DNA of 64,000 bases from Nonomuraea candida (lineage in GTDB: Bacteria > Actinomycetota > Actinomycetes > Streptosporangiales > Streptosporangiaceae), in NCBI RefSeq assembly GCF_000725485.1, contig NZ_KL647034.1, positions 1 to 64,000 on the forward strand. Reading direction: 5' to 3'. The notes beneath the pieces were generated by a model that was given only the letters and a program-made list of their open reading frames with translations, was not told the DNA's origin and searched no databases. Position numbers and translations under genes: made by a program. Numbering within the stretch: the stretch's first letter is position 1; the number at the start of each line of letters is the position of its first letter. Below, one piece after another: positions 32,902 through 42,121 of this stretch.

Positions 32902-33812
32902 CGGCGACCGTGACGAGACCGGCGCCGCCCCGGAAGCCGCGGCCGGCGCGCCGCGGGATCTCGCGCGAGACGCGGGAGCTGTGGGTGCTGATGCTCCCGG
33001 CCATGGTGCCGGTGCTGCTGTTCAGCGTGGGCCCGCTGCTGTACGGCATCGGCCTGGCGTTCACCGACGCCCGCAACACCCGTGTCCACGAGACCGAGTT
33101 CGTGGGGCTGGAGAACTTCACCCGGCTGCTGGGCGACGAGGACTTCTGGGCGTCGTTCCAGATCGGCGCGATCTGGTCCGTCTCCGTGACCGTGCTGCAG
33201 TTCCTGGCCGCGCTCGGCCTGGCGCTGCTGCTGAACGAGAAGCTCCGCTTCAGCGGCCTGGCCAGGGTGTTGTCGGTCGTGCCGTGGGCGATGCCGCCGG
33301 TGGTCATCGGGCTGATGTGGAAGCTCGTCTACCACCCCGACGCCGGCGTGCTGAACGGCCTGCTCGGCACCGACATCAACTGGCTGGCCGACTTCTCGCT
33401 CGCGCTGCCCGCGATCATCGTGGTCGGCATCTGGGCGGGCATGCCGCAGACCACGGTCGTGCTGCTGGCGGGCCTGCAGAACGTCCCCAAGGAGCTGTAC
33501 GAAGCCGGCGCCATGGACGGCGCGGGCACCTGGCGGCGCTTCTGGAACATCACGCTGCCGCAGCTCCGCCCCGTGATCGTGGCGATCACCTCGCTCGACT
33601 TCGTGTGGAACATCAACCAGTTCGGCCTGGTCTACGTGCTGACGCAGGGCGGCCCCGGCGGCCGCACCCGGCTGCCGATGCTGTTCGCCTACGAGGAGGC
33701 GTTCAGGTACCGCATGGCCGGTTACGCCTCGATGCTCGGCCTCGCCATGGCGATCGTCGTGCTCGCGGTGCTCGGGCTCTACCTGTGGCGGCAGATGAGG
33801 GAGGCCAAGTGA
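32898..33812 (+). CDS. ABC transporter permease, MalF type (riboside operon)
   Basis: 304 aa; the GTG overlaps the LacI stop. CUT1-type permease with a basic/Pro-rich N-terminus, six hydrophobic segments and the EAA loop (YEAGAMDGAGTW) near residue 201. The permeases are of the oligosaccharide (CUT1) type rather than the single-protein ribose (RbsC) type, which suggests a glycoside rather than free ribose as cargo. Confidence 0.94.
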   Translation: MTATVTRPAPPRKPRPARRGISRETRELWVLMLPAMVPVLLFSVGPLLYGIGLAFTDARNTRVHETEFVGLENFTRLLGDEDFWASFQIGAIWSVSVTVLQFLAALGLALLLNEKLRFSGLARVLSVVPWAMPPVVIGLMWKLVYHPDAGVLNGLLGTDINWLADFSLALPAIIVVGIWAGMPQTTVVLLAGLQNVPKELYEAGAMDGAGTWRRFWNITLPQLRPVIVAITSLDFVWNINQFGLVYVLTQGGPGGRTRLPMLFAYEEAFRYRMAGYASMLGLAMAIVVLAVLGLYLWRQMREAK

Positions 33813-34627
33813 GACGCGTCTGGCAGTACGTCGCGCTGGTCGCGTACGTCGTCTTCCTGGCGTTCCCGCTGCTGTGGCTGCTGTCCACGGCGCTGAAGAC
33901 GCCGCAGGAGATGGCGCTGACCGACCCGACGTGGATTCCGCGGGAGCCGACGCTGGCCAACTTCGGCGACGCGTTCGGCGAGCAGGACCTGGTGGGCGCC
34001 TCGGTGCGCAGCCTGGTCGTGGCGTTGTTCGCGAGCGTGATCACCGTGGCGATCTCCCTGCCCGCCGCCTACGCCATGGCGCGCCACCGCAGCCTGATCA
34101 ACAAGATCGCCATCGGCTGGGTGCTGGTCAGCCAGGTGTTCCCGTTCATCCTCATCATCATCCCGCTCTTCATGATCCTGCGGGACCTGGACCTGGTGAA
34201 CACGCTGCCGGGGCTGGTGGTCGTGCACGTGACGTTCACGCTGCCGTTCGCGCTGTGGATGCTGCAGGGCTACGTCCGCGCGGTGCCGCGCGAACTGGAG
34301 GAGGCCGCCTCGGTGGACGGCGCGGGCCGGCTGCGCTCGATCGTCAGCGTGGTGGCCCCGCTGCTCGCGCCGGGCGTGGTGGCCACGCTGCTGTTCTCGT
34401 TCATCTCGTCCTGGAACGAGTTCATGTTCGCGCTCGTCATCCTCCAGGACCCCGAGGTCATGACCCTCCCTCTCACGCTGGTGCGGTTCACCGGCCCCGA
34501 GGGGGTGGCCAGGCTCGGCCCGCTGGCCGCGGCGTCGCTCATGGCGACGATCCCGAGCCTGATCTTCTTCGCAATCATTCAGCGGCGACTGAAGTCCGGC
34601 CTGATGGCCGGCGCCGTCAAGGGCTAG
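33809..34627 (+). CDS. ABC transporter permease, MalG type (riboside operon)
   Basis: 272 aa; the GTG overlaps the previous stop by four bases. Six hydrophobic segments, EAA loop (EEAASVDGAGRL) near residue 163. It is the partner of the preceding permease. No ATPase gene is present in the operon. Confidence 0.94.
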   Translation: MRRVWQYVALVAYVVFLAFPLLWLLSTALKTPQEMALTDPTWIPREPTLANFGDAFGEQDLVGASVRSLVVALFASVITVAISLPAAYAMARHRSLINKIAIGWVLVSQVFPFILIIIPLFMILRDLDLVNTLPGLVVVHVTFTLPFALWMLQGYVRAVPRELEEAASVDGAGRLRSIVSVVAPLLAPGVVATLLFSFISSWNEFMFALVILQDPEVMTLPLTLVRFTGPEGVARLGPLAAASLMATIPSLIFFAIIQRRLKSGLMAGAVKG

Positions 34628-34637
34628 GAGGCTCCAT

Positions 34638-35981
34638 ATGCGAATCAAGTCCGCGCTGGCGGCGGCGGCGATTCTCACGCTCACCGCCGCGTGCGGCGGG
34701 GGAGGCGGCGAGTCGCCGTCCTCCTCCGGCGGGCCCGTCAAGATCGATTTCCTCAGCCTGGCCTGGCAGAAGGACTCCGTCGCGGCGAACAAGCAGCTCG
34801 TGGAGGAGTGGAACAAGGCCAACCCGAACATCCAGGTCACCTACGTCCAGGGCAGCTGGGACAACGTCAACGACCAGCTCGTCACCCAGTTCGCCGGCGG
34901 CACCGCGCCCGACGTCATCCACAACGACTCGCCCGCGCTGTCCGGCTTCGCCTCCGACGGCTACCTGCTCGACCTCAAGGACAGGCTGCCGGCCGAGCTG
35001 AAGAACGACATCCCGCAGGCGGCCTGGGACACCACCACCTTCGACGACGGCAAGGGCGGCCAGGGCGTCTACGGCGTGCCGTTCCTCCAGGAGTCGCAGG
35101 TCATCATCGCCAACAAGAAGCTGCTGGACGAGTCCGGCGTCCGGGTTCCCACCCCCGACGATCCGTGGACGTGGGACGAGTTCTCCGCCGCCGCCAAGAA
35201 GATGACCACCCAGCGGGTCGTACCCGGGTCCGGCGACGGCGAGGACGCCATGGGCCAGGGGTACGGCGTGGCCTGGCCCATGAAGTCGCCGGTCAACAAG
35301 ACCCTCAACCTGGCGCTCAACTTCGGCGGCACCTTCTTCCAGACCTCCGGCGGCAAGACCACCGTCAAGGTCGGCCCCGAGGAGCGCGAGGTGCTCCAGC
35401 GCATCCACGACCAGCTCCACAAGGACAAGTCGGCCGACCCGGCCGCGCTCGGCCAGGGCACCGCCGACCCGCTGCCCGCCTTCTACCAGGGCAAGTTCGC
35501 GCTGCTGCCGGCCGGCGTCTACCTGCGCCAGCAGGTCGTCGAGCAGGCGCCCGACGGGTTCGAGTGGGTCACGCTGCCCGCGCCCAAGGGCACCAGCGCC
35601 CAGCAGGGGGCCGTCTCGCAGACGCTGTCGATCGCGCAGGAGAGCGAGCACCCCGAGGAGGCGATGAAGTTCATCGCGTTCTTCCTCAACGGCGCCAACC
35701 AGGCCAAGCTCGCCAAGGGCGACTGGCTGCTGCCGACCTCCAAGACGGCCGCCGCCGACCCGGCCATGACGACGAAGGAGAACGGCTGGGACGTGGCCAC
35801 CGCCTCCGCCAAGAACCTCGTCGTCGCGCCGTTCCTGAAGGTCAACGGGTTCGACGAGTGGAAGAGCAAGGTCGCCACGCCGGTCCTCCAGGAGTACTTC
35901 GCCAACAAGATCACCCTCGACGAGGCCGCCAAGAGGCTCGTCGAGGACGGCAACGAGGTGTTGGAGCGGTACCAGCGTTGA
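34638..35981 (+). CDS. ABC transporter substrate-binding lipoprotein (riboside operon)
   Basis: 447 aa. Signal peptide with lipobox LTAAC (Cys near residue 19) and a Gly/Ser linker. The mature domain has the extracellular sugar-binding fold (NVNDQLVTQFAGGTAPDVI, PFLQESQVIIANKKLL). It defines the cargo of the importer but gives no direct clue to it. The next gene starts within its stop codon (TTGA). Confidence 0.95.
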   Translation: MRIKSALAAAAILTLTAACGGGGGESPSSSGGPVKIDFLSLAWQKDSVAANKQLVEEWNKANPNIQVTYVQGSWDNVNDQLVTQFAGGTAPDVIHNDSPALSGFASDGYLLDLKDRLPAELKNDIPQAAWDTTTFDDGKGGQGVYGVPFLQESQVIIANKKLLDESGVRVPTPDDPWTWDEFSAAAKKMTTQRVVPGSGDGEDAMGQGYGVAWPMKSPVNKTLNLALNFGGTFFQTSGGKTTVKVGPEEREVLQRIHDQLHKDKSADPAALGQGTADPLPAFYQGKFALLPAGVYLRQQVVEQAPDGFEWVTLPAPKGTSAQQGAVSQTLSIAQESEHPEEAMKFIAFFLNGANQAKLAKGDWLLPTSKTAAADPAMTTKENGWDVATASAKNLVVAPFLKVNGFDEWKSKVATPVLQEYFANKITLDEAAKRLVEDGNEVLERYQR

Positions 35982-36976
35982 CGGCTTCGCGTAACGAACT
36001 GCGGGACAGGGCCCGGGGGAGCCTGCTCGGCCTGGCGGCCGGCGACGCCCTCGGGGCCCCGGCCGAGAACCTCACCCCGGCGGAGATCCGGCGGCGGTGG
36101 GGGCGGCTCACCGAGATCGAGGGCGGCGGCACCGACGACACCGAGTACGCGATCTTCGCGGCCTCGCTCCTCGTCCGCCACGGCCACGGGCTGACCGCGG
36201 CCGACGTGGCCGCCGCGTACCGGGAGGAGATCATCCCCCGGGTGACCGGGCCGATGCGCGGGGCCGGCTTCTCCGAGCTGGGCACCGTCGAGGCGCTGCG
36301 CCGCGGCCTCCGGCCGCCGCTGACCGGCCTGGTGCACTCCCACGGCTGGTCCGACGGGCTGGCCATGCGCGCCGCGCCCTACGGCGTCTTCTGCCCGGGC
36401 GACCCGGCGGAGGCGGCCCGGCTGATCGAGCAGGACGGCCTGGTCAGCGGCTCCGGCGAGGGCATCCTCGGCGGCCGGGCGGTCGCCGGGGCGGTGGCCG
36501 CCGCGATGGGCGGCGCCGCGCCGCGCGAGGTGGTGGCGGCGGCGCTGTCGGTCGTCCCGGCCGACTCCTGGACGGCCAGGAACATCGTGCGCGCCCGCGA
36601 CGTCCTCGGCCGCGTGCCGGGGACCGGCGAGGCCGGTCTCGTCGAGGCCGGTCTCGTCGAGGCGCTGCACGAGGCCGTCGTGGTCGCGCACTACCCCTGG
36701 ACGGACGTCGCCCCCGAGGCCGTGGCGCTGGCGCTGGCCGCGTTCCTGGCCGGCGACGGCGACGTGGAGGCGTCGGTGACGTTCGGGGTGAGCCTGGGAA
36801 GGGACGCCGACACGATCGGCGCCATCGCCGGGGCCGTGGCCGGGGCGAGCCGGGGAGAAGGCGGCGTCCCGGAGCGCTGGGCCGCCCGCATCACCCCGGT
36901 GACCGGCAAGTGCCTGCCCGTCGTGGCCGGCAGACATGTGCTCGACGTCGCCGATGAACTGGCGGAAGGACTGTAG
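35978..36976 (+). CDS. ADP-ribosylglycohydrolase family protein, paralogue 1
   Basis: 332 aa from a TTG overlapping the previous stop. DraG/ARH fold with both metal-binding motifs intact: TDDTEYAIFAA near residue 44 and GRDADTIGAIAG near 269. These hydrolases use two metal ions to cleave N- or O-glycosidic bonds of (ADP-)ribose. There is no signal peptide, so it acts in the cytoplasm. A 15-bp in-frame duplication near 36641 gives AGLVEAGLVEA. It is the first of four related genes in the operon. Confidence 0.93.
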   Translation: MTASRNELRDRARGSLLGLAAGDALGAPAENLTPAEIRRRWGRLTEIEGGGTDDTEYAIFAASLLVRHGHGLTAADVAAAYREEIIPRVTGPMRGAGFSELGTVEALRRGLRPPLTGLVHSHGWSDGLAMRAAPYGVFCPGDPAEAARLIEQDGLVSGSGEGILGGRAVAGAVAAAMGGAAPREVVAAALSVVPADSWTARNIVRARDVLGRVPGTGEAGLVEAGLVEALHEAVVVAHYPWTDVAPEAVALALAAFLAGDGDVEASVTFGVSLGRDADTIGAIAGAVAGASRGEGGVPERWAARITPVTGKCLPVVAGRHVLDVADELAEGL

Positions 36977-36982
36977 ATCGTC

Positions 36983-37969
36983 ATGTCGGGGGACAGAATC
37001 AGGGGAGCCTTCGCCGGGCTCGCCGTGGGTGACGCCGCGGGCTGGCCGGCGGCCAGGCACCGCGCCGCGCTGCACGCGCCGTGGAGCCGCCGCCTGCACC
37101 GCGAGCTGGACGCGTTCGCCGAGGAGCACCGCGTCACCACCCTGCCGGTGCCGTTCGCGCTCAACCAGCCCGTCGCGCCGCTGCGGGTGGGCCCGTCCGA
37201 CGACGCCGAATGGCTGGCGTGGACGGCGCTGACCATCGACCGGCCGCGCGCCGAGGCGTTCAGGGAGCTCATCGCCGGGCGCGAGGAGGGCGCGGCCGCG
37301 CCCGTCAGGGCCCGGATCTCCGTGGCGACCGCGCTGGACAACCTGGCCAAGGGCGTCGAACCGCCCGCGTCCGGCCACGACAACCCGCACCACTTCGACG
37401 ACGCCGCCGCCGTGCGGGCCGTCGCGTTCGGGGTCCTGGGGAGGGACCCCGCGCCGGACGCCCAGGTGACCAACGCCGGCGACGGAGTGCTGGGCGCCCT
37501 GGCCATGGCCGCCGCCGTGGCCGAGGCCGTGGCCTCGGGCGACGTGCGGCGCGCCGTCGAGGCGGCGCTGGCCGTGCTGCCGGAGGGCACCGCCATCGGG
37601 CACAACGCCCGTCTGGCGGTCGCGACGGCCAGGGCGGCGGGCGACCCGTTCGGCGCGGTCCCCGCGCTGGACGCCGCGCTGCTCGACCACGTCTACAGCT
37701 ACGGCGTGGGGGCGGCGCAGACCGTCCCGGTGGCGCTCGCGCTGGCCGAGGCGGCCGGCGGCGAGCTCGCCAGGGCCGTGCCCGCGGCGGCGTGCCTGGC
37801 CCCGCTGGCCGACTCGGCGCCCGCGCTCACCGGGGCGCTGGCGGGGGCGTGTGGCGGGTACGAGGCGATCCCGGAGGGGTGGACCGCCTCGGCCCGCACG
37901 CTGACCGGTTGTTGCCTGCCAGAGCTGGCGGGCCGAGATTTGATCGAACTTACGGAGGGAATCGCATGA
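36983..37969 (+). CDS. ADP-ribosylglycohydrolase family protein, paralogue 2 (degenerate site)
   Basis: 328 aa. The fold is clear at both ends (GAFAGLAVGDAAGW; LTGALAGACGGYEAIPEGW). The metal ligands are altered: the first motif reads GPSDDAEW instead of TDDT, and the second reads LADSAPALTGA instead of GRDADTIGA, losing the second Asp. It may be inactive, or serve as a regulatory or substrate-binding partner of the active paralogues. The ATG start follows six bp after paralogue 1; the next gene overlaps its stop (ATGA). Confidence 0.85.
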   Translation: MSGDRIRGAFAGLAVGDAAGWPAARHRAALHAPWSRRLHRELDAFAEEHRVTTLPVPFALNQPVAPLRVGPSDDAEWLAWTALTIDRPRAEAFRELIAGREEGAAAPVRARISVATALDNLAKGVEPPASGHDNPHHFDDAAAVRAVAFGVLGRDPAPDAQVTNAGDGVLGALAMAAAVAEAVASGDVRRAVEAALAVLPEGTAIGHNARLAVATARAAGDPFGAVPALDAALLDHVYSYGVGAAQTVPVALALAEAAGGELARAVPAAACLAPLADSAPALTGALAGACGGYEAIPEGWTASARTLTGCCLPELAGRDLIELTEGIA

Positions 37970-39108
37970 CGCCGCTTGAGGACAGGGCCACTGGCTGCGT
38001 GGCGGGGGCGGCGGTCGGTGACGCGCTGGGCGGCGCCACCGAGGGCTGGACTCCCGAGCAGATCGTCGAGCGGTACGGAGGCCGCGTCGAGGGCATCGTG
38101 CCGCCGTTCAACGAGGACTGGCGCAACGCCCGCCCCATCGCCCCGTACCACAAGGGCGACGGCCACATCACCGACGACACCCTGATGACCCACGCCCTGA
38201 TCCGCGTGTACGAGAAGGCCGGCGCCCACCTCGACGCCTACGCCATGGCCGAGCGCATGGTGCCGGAGCTGATGGGCGAGCGGCGCTGGATCCCCGAGCT
38301 GGAGGCCGAGGCGCTGCCGCTGCAGCGGATCTTCCTGGCCGAGAAGTGGATCGTGGCCCGCCTGCACTACGGGCACGTCGACCCGCGCGAGGCCGGCGTC
38401 GGCAACATCGTCAACTGCGGCGCCGCCATGTACGTCGCCCCCGTCGGCATCGTCAACGCCGCCGACCCCGACGCCGCCTACGCCGAGGCCATCGACCTGA
38501 CCGGGGCCCACCAGTCCAGCTACGGCCGCGAGGCCGCGGGCGTGATGGCCGCCGCCGTGGCCGAGGCCATGCGGCCCGGCGCCACCGTCGACTCCGTGGT
38601 GGCCGCCTGCCTGCGCCTGGCCAAGGACGGCACCAGGGCCGCCATCGAGGCCGTCTGCGAGACCGCCGCCGGGCTGGGCCACTGGGAGGGCTCGTTCGAG
38701 GCGCTGCGCGCGGCCGTCAGGCCGTACGACACCGTCGCCGACACCTACCGCGACCAGGGGCTGGGCGCGCGGCGGCCGAGCCGGACGCACAGCATCGAGG
38801 AGCTGCCGCTGGCGCTCGGGTTCCTGGTGATCGCCAAGGGCGACTTCCGCGACACCGTGCTGGGCGGGGTCAACTACGGGCGCGACGCCGACTCGATCGC
38901 CTCCATGGGCGGCGCCATCGCGGGCGCGCTCGGCGGGCTGTCGTCCGTGCCGCGGGAGTGGGTGGAGCGGGTGGCGGCGGCCAGCCGTACGGACCTGGTC
39001 GGTCCCGGGCTGGCCATCGCCGAGGTGGCGCGCCGCGTGCACGCCGACGACGTGGCCCGCCGCCGCGCCCACGAGTCCGCCTTCGCCGACCTCGACCGCA
39101 GCGCATGA
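37966..39108 (+). CDS. ADP-ribosylglycohydrolase family protein, paralogue 3
   Basis: 380 aa; ATG overlaps the previous stop, with GGAGGG upstream. Motifs are intact: GAAVGDALGGATEGW, HITDDTLMTHA (metal site 1) and GRDADSIASMGG (metal site 2). It belongs to a longer ARH subgroup with an inserted region (about 100-180, NIVNCGAAMYVAPVG) close to the active site. Cytoplasmic. Confidence 0.93.
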   Translation: MTPLEDRATGCVAGAAVGDALGGATEGWTPEQIVERYGGRVEGIVPPFNEDWRNARPIAPYHKGDGHITDDTLMTHALIRVYEKAGAHLDAYAMAERMVPELMGERRWIPELEAEALPLQRIFLAEKWIVARLHYGHVDPREAGVGNIVNCGAAMYVAPVGIVNAADPDAAYAEAIDLTGAHQSSYGREAAGVMAAAVAEAMRPGATVDSVVAACLRLAKDGTRAAIEAVCETAAGLGHWEGSFEALRAAVRPYDTVADTYRDQGLGARRPSRTHSIEELPLALGFLVIAKGDFRDTVLGGVNYGRDADSIASMGGAIAGALGGLSSVPREWVERVAAASRTDLVGPGLAIAEVARRVHADDVARRRAHESAFADLDRSA

Positions 39109-39181
39109 CCGGGCACACCCCGCCGCGCCCCCGGGCCGGCGTCGTGACCGGGCGCGCCCGCCTCCGGAGCGGGGAGGACGC

Positions 39182-40564
39182 GTGATCAGGCTCACCTGGG
39201 TGCAGCCCGAGGACCTCGTCGGGCACGAGCTGCGCCAGGCCGCCGAGGACGGGCGTGACGGCCGCGACGTGCGCGACATCGCCGCTCGCTGGCACGCGGC
39301 GGGCGGGCACGACGCCCCGCCACGCGCCGGCGCGTCCGAACCGGGCGCGGCACGGCTGCGCGGGCTGGCCGAGGAGCTGCTGGACGAGCTGGCCGCCATC
39401 CCGTCCCCGCTGGCCGAGCCGCCGGACCTGGCCGGCATCATCGCCGCCTGCCCCGACTGGCCCGCCGCCGGCCCCGGCGGGGGAGGCCCGGCGGGCGGTC
39501 CCGGGCGCGAGCCGCGGGACCGACCCGAGGTGGAGCCGGCGCGGGTGCTGGGCGCGTGGCTGGGGCGGGCGGCCGGGTGCGTGCTCGGCAAGCCCGTCGA
39601 GAAGCTCCCGCGCGAAGGCATCAGGCAGATCGCCGAGGCCACCGGCAACTGGCCGATCAGTGGCTGGTTCACCGCGCGCGGCCTGCCGGACGACGTCGCC
39701 CGCCGCTGGCCGTGGAACCGCCGCAGCGCCGTCAACTCCCTGGCCGAGAACATCGACGGCGTCCCCGAGGACGACGACCTCAACTACCCGCTGCTGGCCC
39801 TGGCCCTGCTGGAGCGGCACGGCCGCGGCTTCACCACCGACGACGTGGCCAAGCTGTGGCTGGACGAGCTGCCGGCCGGCCGCACGTTCACCGCCGAGCG
39901 CGTGGCGTACCGCAACCTGCTGGCCGGCGTCGAGCCGCCGGCCACCGCGACGCACCGCAACCCGTTCAGGGAGTGGATCGGCGCGCTGATCAGGACCGAC
40001 GTGTACGGCTGGGTCAACCCCGGCGACCCGGCCACGGCGGCCGAGTACGCCTGGCGAGACGCCCGCCTGACCCACACCGCCAACGGCATCTACGGGGCCA
40101 TGTTCGCCGCCGCGATGTGCGCCGCCTCCCTGGTGGCCACCTCGGCGGAGGAGGTCGTGCGGGCGGGCCTGTCGGTGGTGCCGAGGGAGTCGCGGCTGCA
40201 CGAGGCCGTCACCCTGGCTGTCGCCGACGCCCGCCGCGAGGACGACTTCGAACGCGTCATCGACCGCCTCCACGAGCGCCACGGCGGCCTGCACTGGGTG
40301 CACACGATCAACAACGCCGCCCTGATCGCCGCCACGCTGGTCCACGGCAAGGGCGACTTCACCGCCACGATCGCCGGAGCGGTCGCCGGCGGCTGGGACA
40401 CCGACTCCGCCGGGGCCACCGCGGGCTCGATCGCGGGCGCGCTGAACGGCGGCGTGCCGGAGCGGTGGCGGATGCGCGACAGCCTGGCCAGCAGCCTCAC
40501 CGGGTTCGACGGGGTGGGTCTTGCCGCGCTGGCCGGCCGTACTCAGGAGATGATGAAGGCATGA
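39182..40564 (+). CDS. ADP-ribosylglycohydrolase family protein, paralogue 4 (large type)
   Basis: 460 aa. A 120-residue N-terminal extension (LTWVQPEDLVGHELRQAAE, then a Pro/Gly-rich linker) precedes the ARH domain. The motifs take the variant form of this subgroup: GRAAGCVLGKPVEK, EDDDLNYPLLAL (metal site 1) and GGWDTDSAGATAGS (metal site 2). It is clearly a different subfamily from the three upstream genes. GTG or ATG start near 39182, 73 bp after paralogue 3; this is the only gap over 15 bp between hydrolases. The ribokinase ATG overlaps its stop. Confidence 0.92.
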   Translation: MIRLTWVQPEDLVGHELRQAAEDGRDGRDVRDIAARWHAAGGHDAPPRAGASEPGAARLRGLAEELLDELAAIPSPLAEPPDLAGIIAACPDWPAAGPGGGGPAGGPGREPRDRPEVEPARVLGAWLGRAAGCVLGKPVEKLPREGIRQIAEATGNWPISGWFTARGLPDDVARRWPWNRRSAVNSLAENIDGVPEDDDLNYPLLALALLERHGRGFTTDDVAKLWLDELPAGRTFTAERVAYRNLLAGVEPPATATHRNPFREWIGALIRTDVYGWVNPGDPATAAEYAWRDARLTHTANGIYGAMFAAAMCAASLVATSAEEVVRAGLSVVPRESRLHEAVTLAVADARREDDFERVIDRLHERHGGLHWVHTINNAALIAATLVHGKGDFTATIAGAVAGGWDTDSAGATAGSIAGALNGGVPERWRMRDSLASSLTGFDGVGLAALAGRTQEMMKA

Positions 40565-41445
40565 TCTCGGTTTTCGGCAGCGCCAACATGGATCTCGTCG
40601 CGTACGTCTCCCAAGCCCCGAGACGCGGCGAAACGGTCACCGGGCACCGGTTCCGCACGGTGCCCGGCGGCAAGGGCGCCAACCAGGCCATCGCCGCCGC
40701 CCGCGCGGGCGGCGAGGTGGCCTTCCTGGGGGCGGTGGGCGACGACGGGTTCGGGGCGGAGATGCGCAGCACGCTGACCGAGGCCGGGGTCGACGTGCGC
40801 GGCCTGCGCCAGGTGCCCGGGCCGAGCGGCATCGCGCACATCGTGGTGGACGACGGCGGCGGCAACTCCATCATCGTCGTCCCCGGCGCGAACGGCACCG
40901 TCATCGGCCCCTCCGGCCACGACCTGGCCACCATCGCCGGCTCGCGGGCGCTGCTGCTGCAACTGGAGCTGCCCATGGCGGCCGTCGTGGACGCGGCGCA
41001 GGCGGGCAACGTGGCCGGCGTGCCGGTCTACCTCACCCCGGCGCCCGCCCAGCCGCTGCCCGCCGAGCTGCTGGAGGCGGTCACGACGATCGTCCCCAAC
41101 GAGCACGAGGCCGCCGCGATCACCGGCGTGAGCGGCCCCGACGCCGCTCTGGACGCGCTGCTGGAGCTGGTCGAGGAGGCCGTGATCACGCTGGGCTCCG
41201 AGGGCGCCCTGTACGGGGCGCGCTCCGGGGAGCGGCTGCGGGTGCCCGCGGTGAAGGTCGACGCGGTCGACACGACCGCGGCCGGCGACACGTTCGTGGG
41301 GGCGCTGGCCGTGGCCCGCACCGAGGGGCGGGGGATGGCCGACGCCCTGCGGTTCGCCTCCATGGCGGCGGCGCTGTCGGTGCAGCGCGAGGGCGCCAGC
41401 ACCTCCATGCCCACCCGCCACGAGATCGAGAACGCCCTGGGCTGA
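40561..41445 (+). CDS. rbsK: Ribokinase (PfkB family)
   Basis: 294 aa. Ribokinase signatures: SANMDLVAYV, the substrate loop PGGKGANQAIAAARAG, and the anion hole/catalytic base TTAAGDTFVGAL (Asp243). It phosphorylates ribose to ribose 5-phosphate in the cytoplasm. As last gene of the LacI operon it captures the sugar freed by the four hydrolases. Another PfkB kinase activity, such as on deoxyribose or a modified nucleoside, cannot be excluded. Confidence 0.92.
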   Translation: MISVFGSANMDLVAYVSQAPRRGETVTGHRFRTVPGGKGANQAIAAARAGGEVAFLGAVGDDGFGAEMRSTLTEAGVDVRGLRQVPGPSGIAHIVVDDGGGNSIIVVPGANGTVIGPSGHDLATIAGSRALLLQLELPMAAVVDAAQAGNVAGVPVYLTPAPAQPLPAELLEAVTTIVPNEHEAAAITGVSGPDAALDALLELVEEAVITLGSEGALYGARSGERLRVPAVKVDAVDTTAAGDTFVGALAVARTEGRGMADALRFASMAAALSVQREGASTSMPTRHEIENALG

Positions 41446-41450
41446 CGCCC

Positions 41451-41528
41451 GCACCCGCCCAGGCCGGACCGGGGCTCTCAGAGACGTTCGCACCCGCCGA
41501 GGCCGGACCGGGGCTCTCAGAGACGTTC
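41451..41528. repeat. 39-bp tandem repeat between ribokinase and DHFR-like genes
   Basis: Bases 41451-41489 and 41490-41528 are identical but for one base, followed by a partial third copy. The array starts five bp after the ribokinase stop. Confidence 0.92.
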
Positions 41529-41560
41529 GCACCCCGGCCCGGCCATCCGGCGAGGGCGGG

Positions 41561-42121
41561 TCAGGGGCGCTCGTAGCGGAGCAGGGTCGTGCGGGAGTCG
41601 AACGTGCGCGACTCCACCAGCCGCAGGTCGAGCCGCTCCCGCTGCGCCGGGAACAGCGGCCGGCCCCCGCCGAGCACGACCGGGTGCACCATGACGTGGT
41701 ATTCGTCGATCAGCCCCAGCGCGGTGAGCGCCCCGGCCACCTGGGAGCCGCCGTTCAGCAGCAGGTCCCGGTCCGAGCGCCGCTTCAGCTCGGCGACCTC
41801 CTCGGCCAGGTCTCCGGAGATGATCCGGTCGGCCCACTCCGACTCCTTCAGCGTCGTGGAGAAGACGATCTTCGGCGTGCGCCGCCAGACAGGCGCGAAC
41901 TTCAGGTCGTGCGGGTCGTCCGACAGCGTCTCGGCCCGCGGCCACCAGCCGGCCATCATCTCCCACACGTTCCGGCCGTACAGGAACGTGCCGACGCGGG
42001 CCTGGACCTCGTCCCCGTACGCCGACAGCTCCGGCCCCATCTCCGCCCAGTCGAACGCCCCGCCCGGCCCGTCGATGAACCCGTCGACGGAGGTGTGGAC
42101 CCAGTAGATCAGCTTGCTCAT
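41561..42121 (-). CDS. Dihydrofolate reductase/RibD-C family protein
   Basis: 186 aa from the ATG at 42121 (AAGGAAGGG upstream). The RibD C-terminal/DHFR-like fold is shown by VHTSVDGFIDGPGGAFDWAE, GTFLYGRNVWEMM, DLLLNGGSQVAGAL and VHPVVLGGGRPLFP. Proteins of this group are NADPH-dependent reductases of unknown substrate, common as single genes in actinomycetes. Convergent with the ribokinase operon. Confidence 0.9.
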   Translation of the reverse strand: MSKLIYWVHTSVDGFIDGPGGAFDWAEMGPELSAYGDEVQARVGTFLYGRNVWEMMAGWWPRAETLSDDPHDLKFAPVWRRTPKIVFSTTLKESEWADRIISGDLAEEVAELKRRSDRDLLLNGGSQVAGALTALGLIDEYHVMVHPVVLGGGRPLFPAQRERLDLRLVESRTFDSRTTLLRYERP

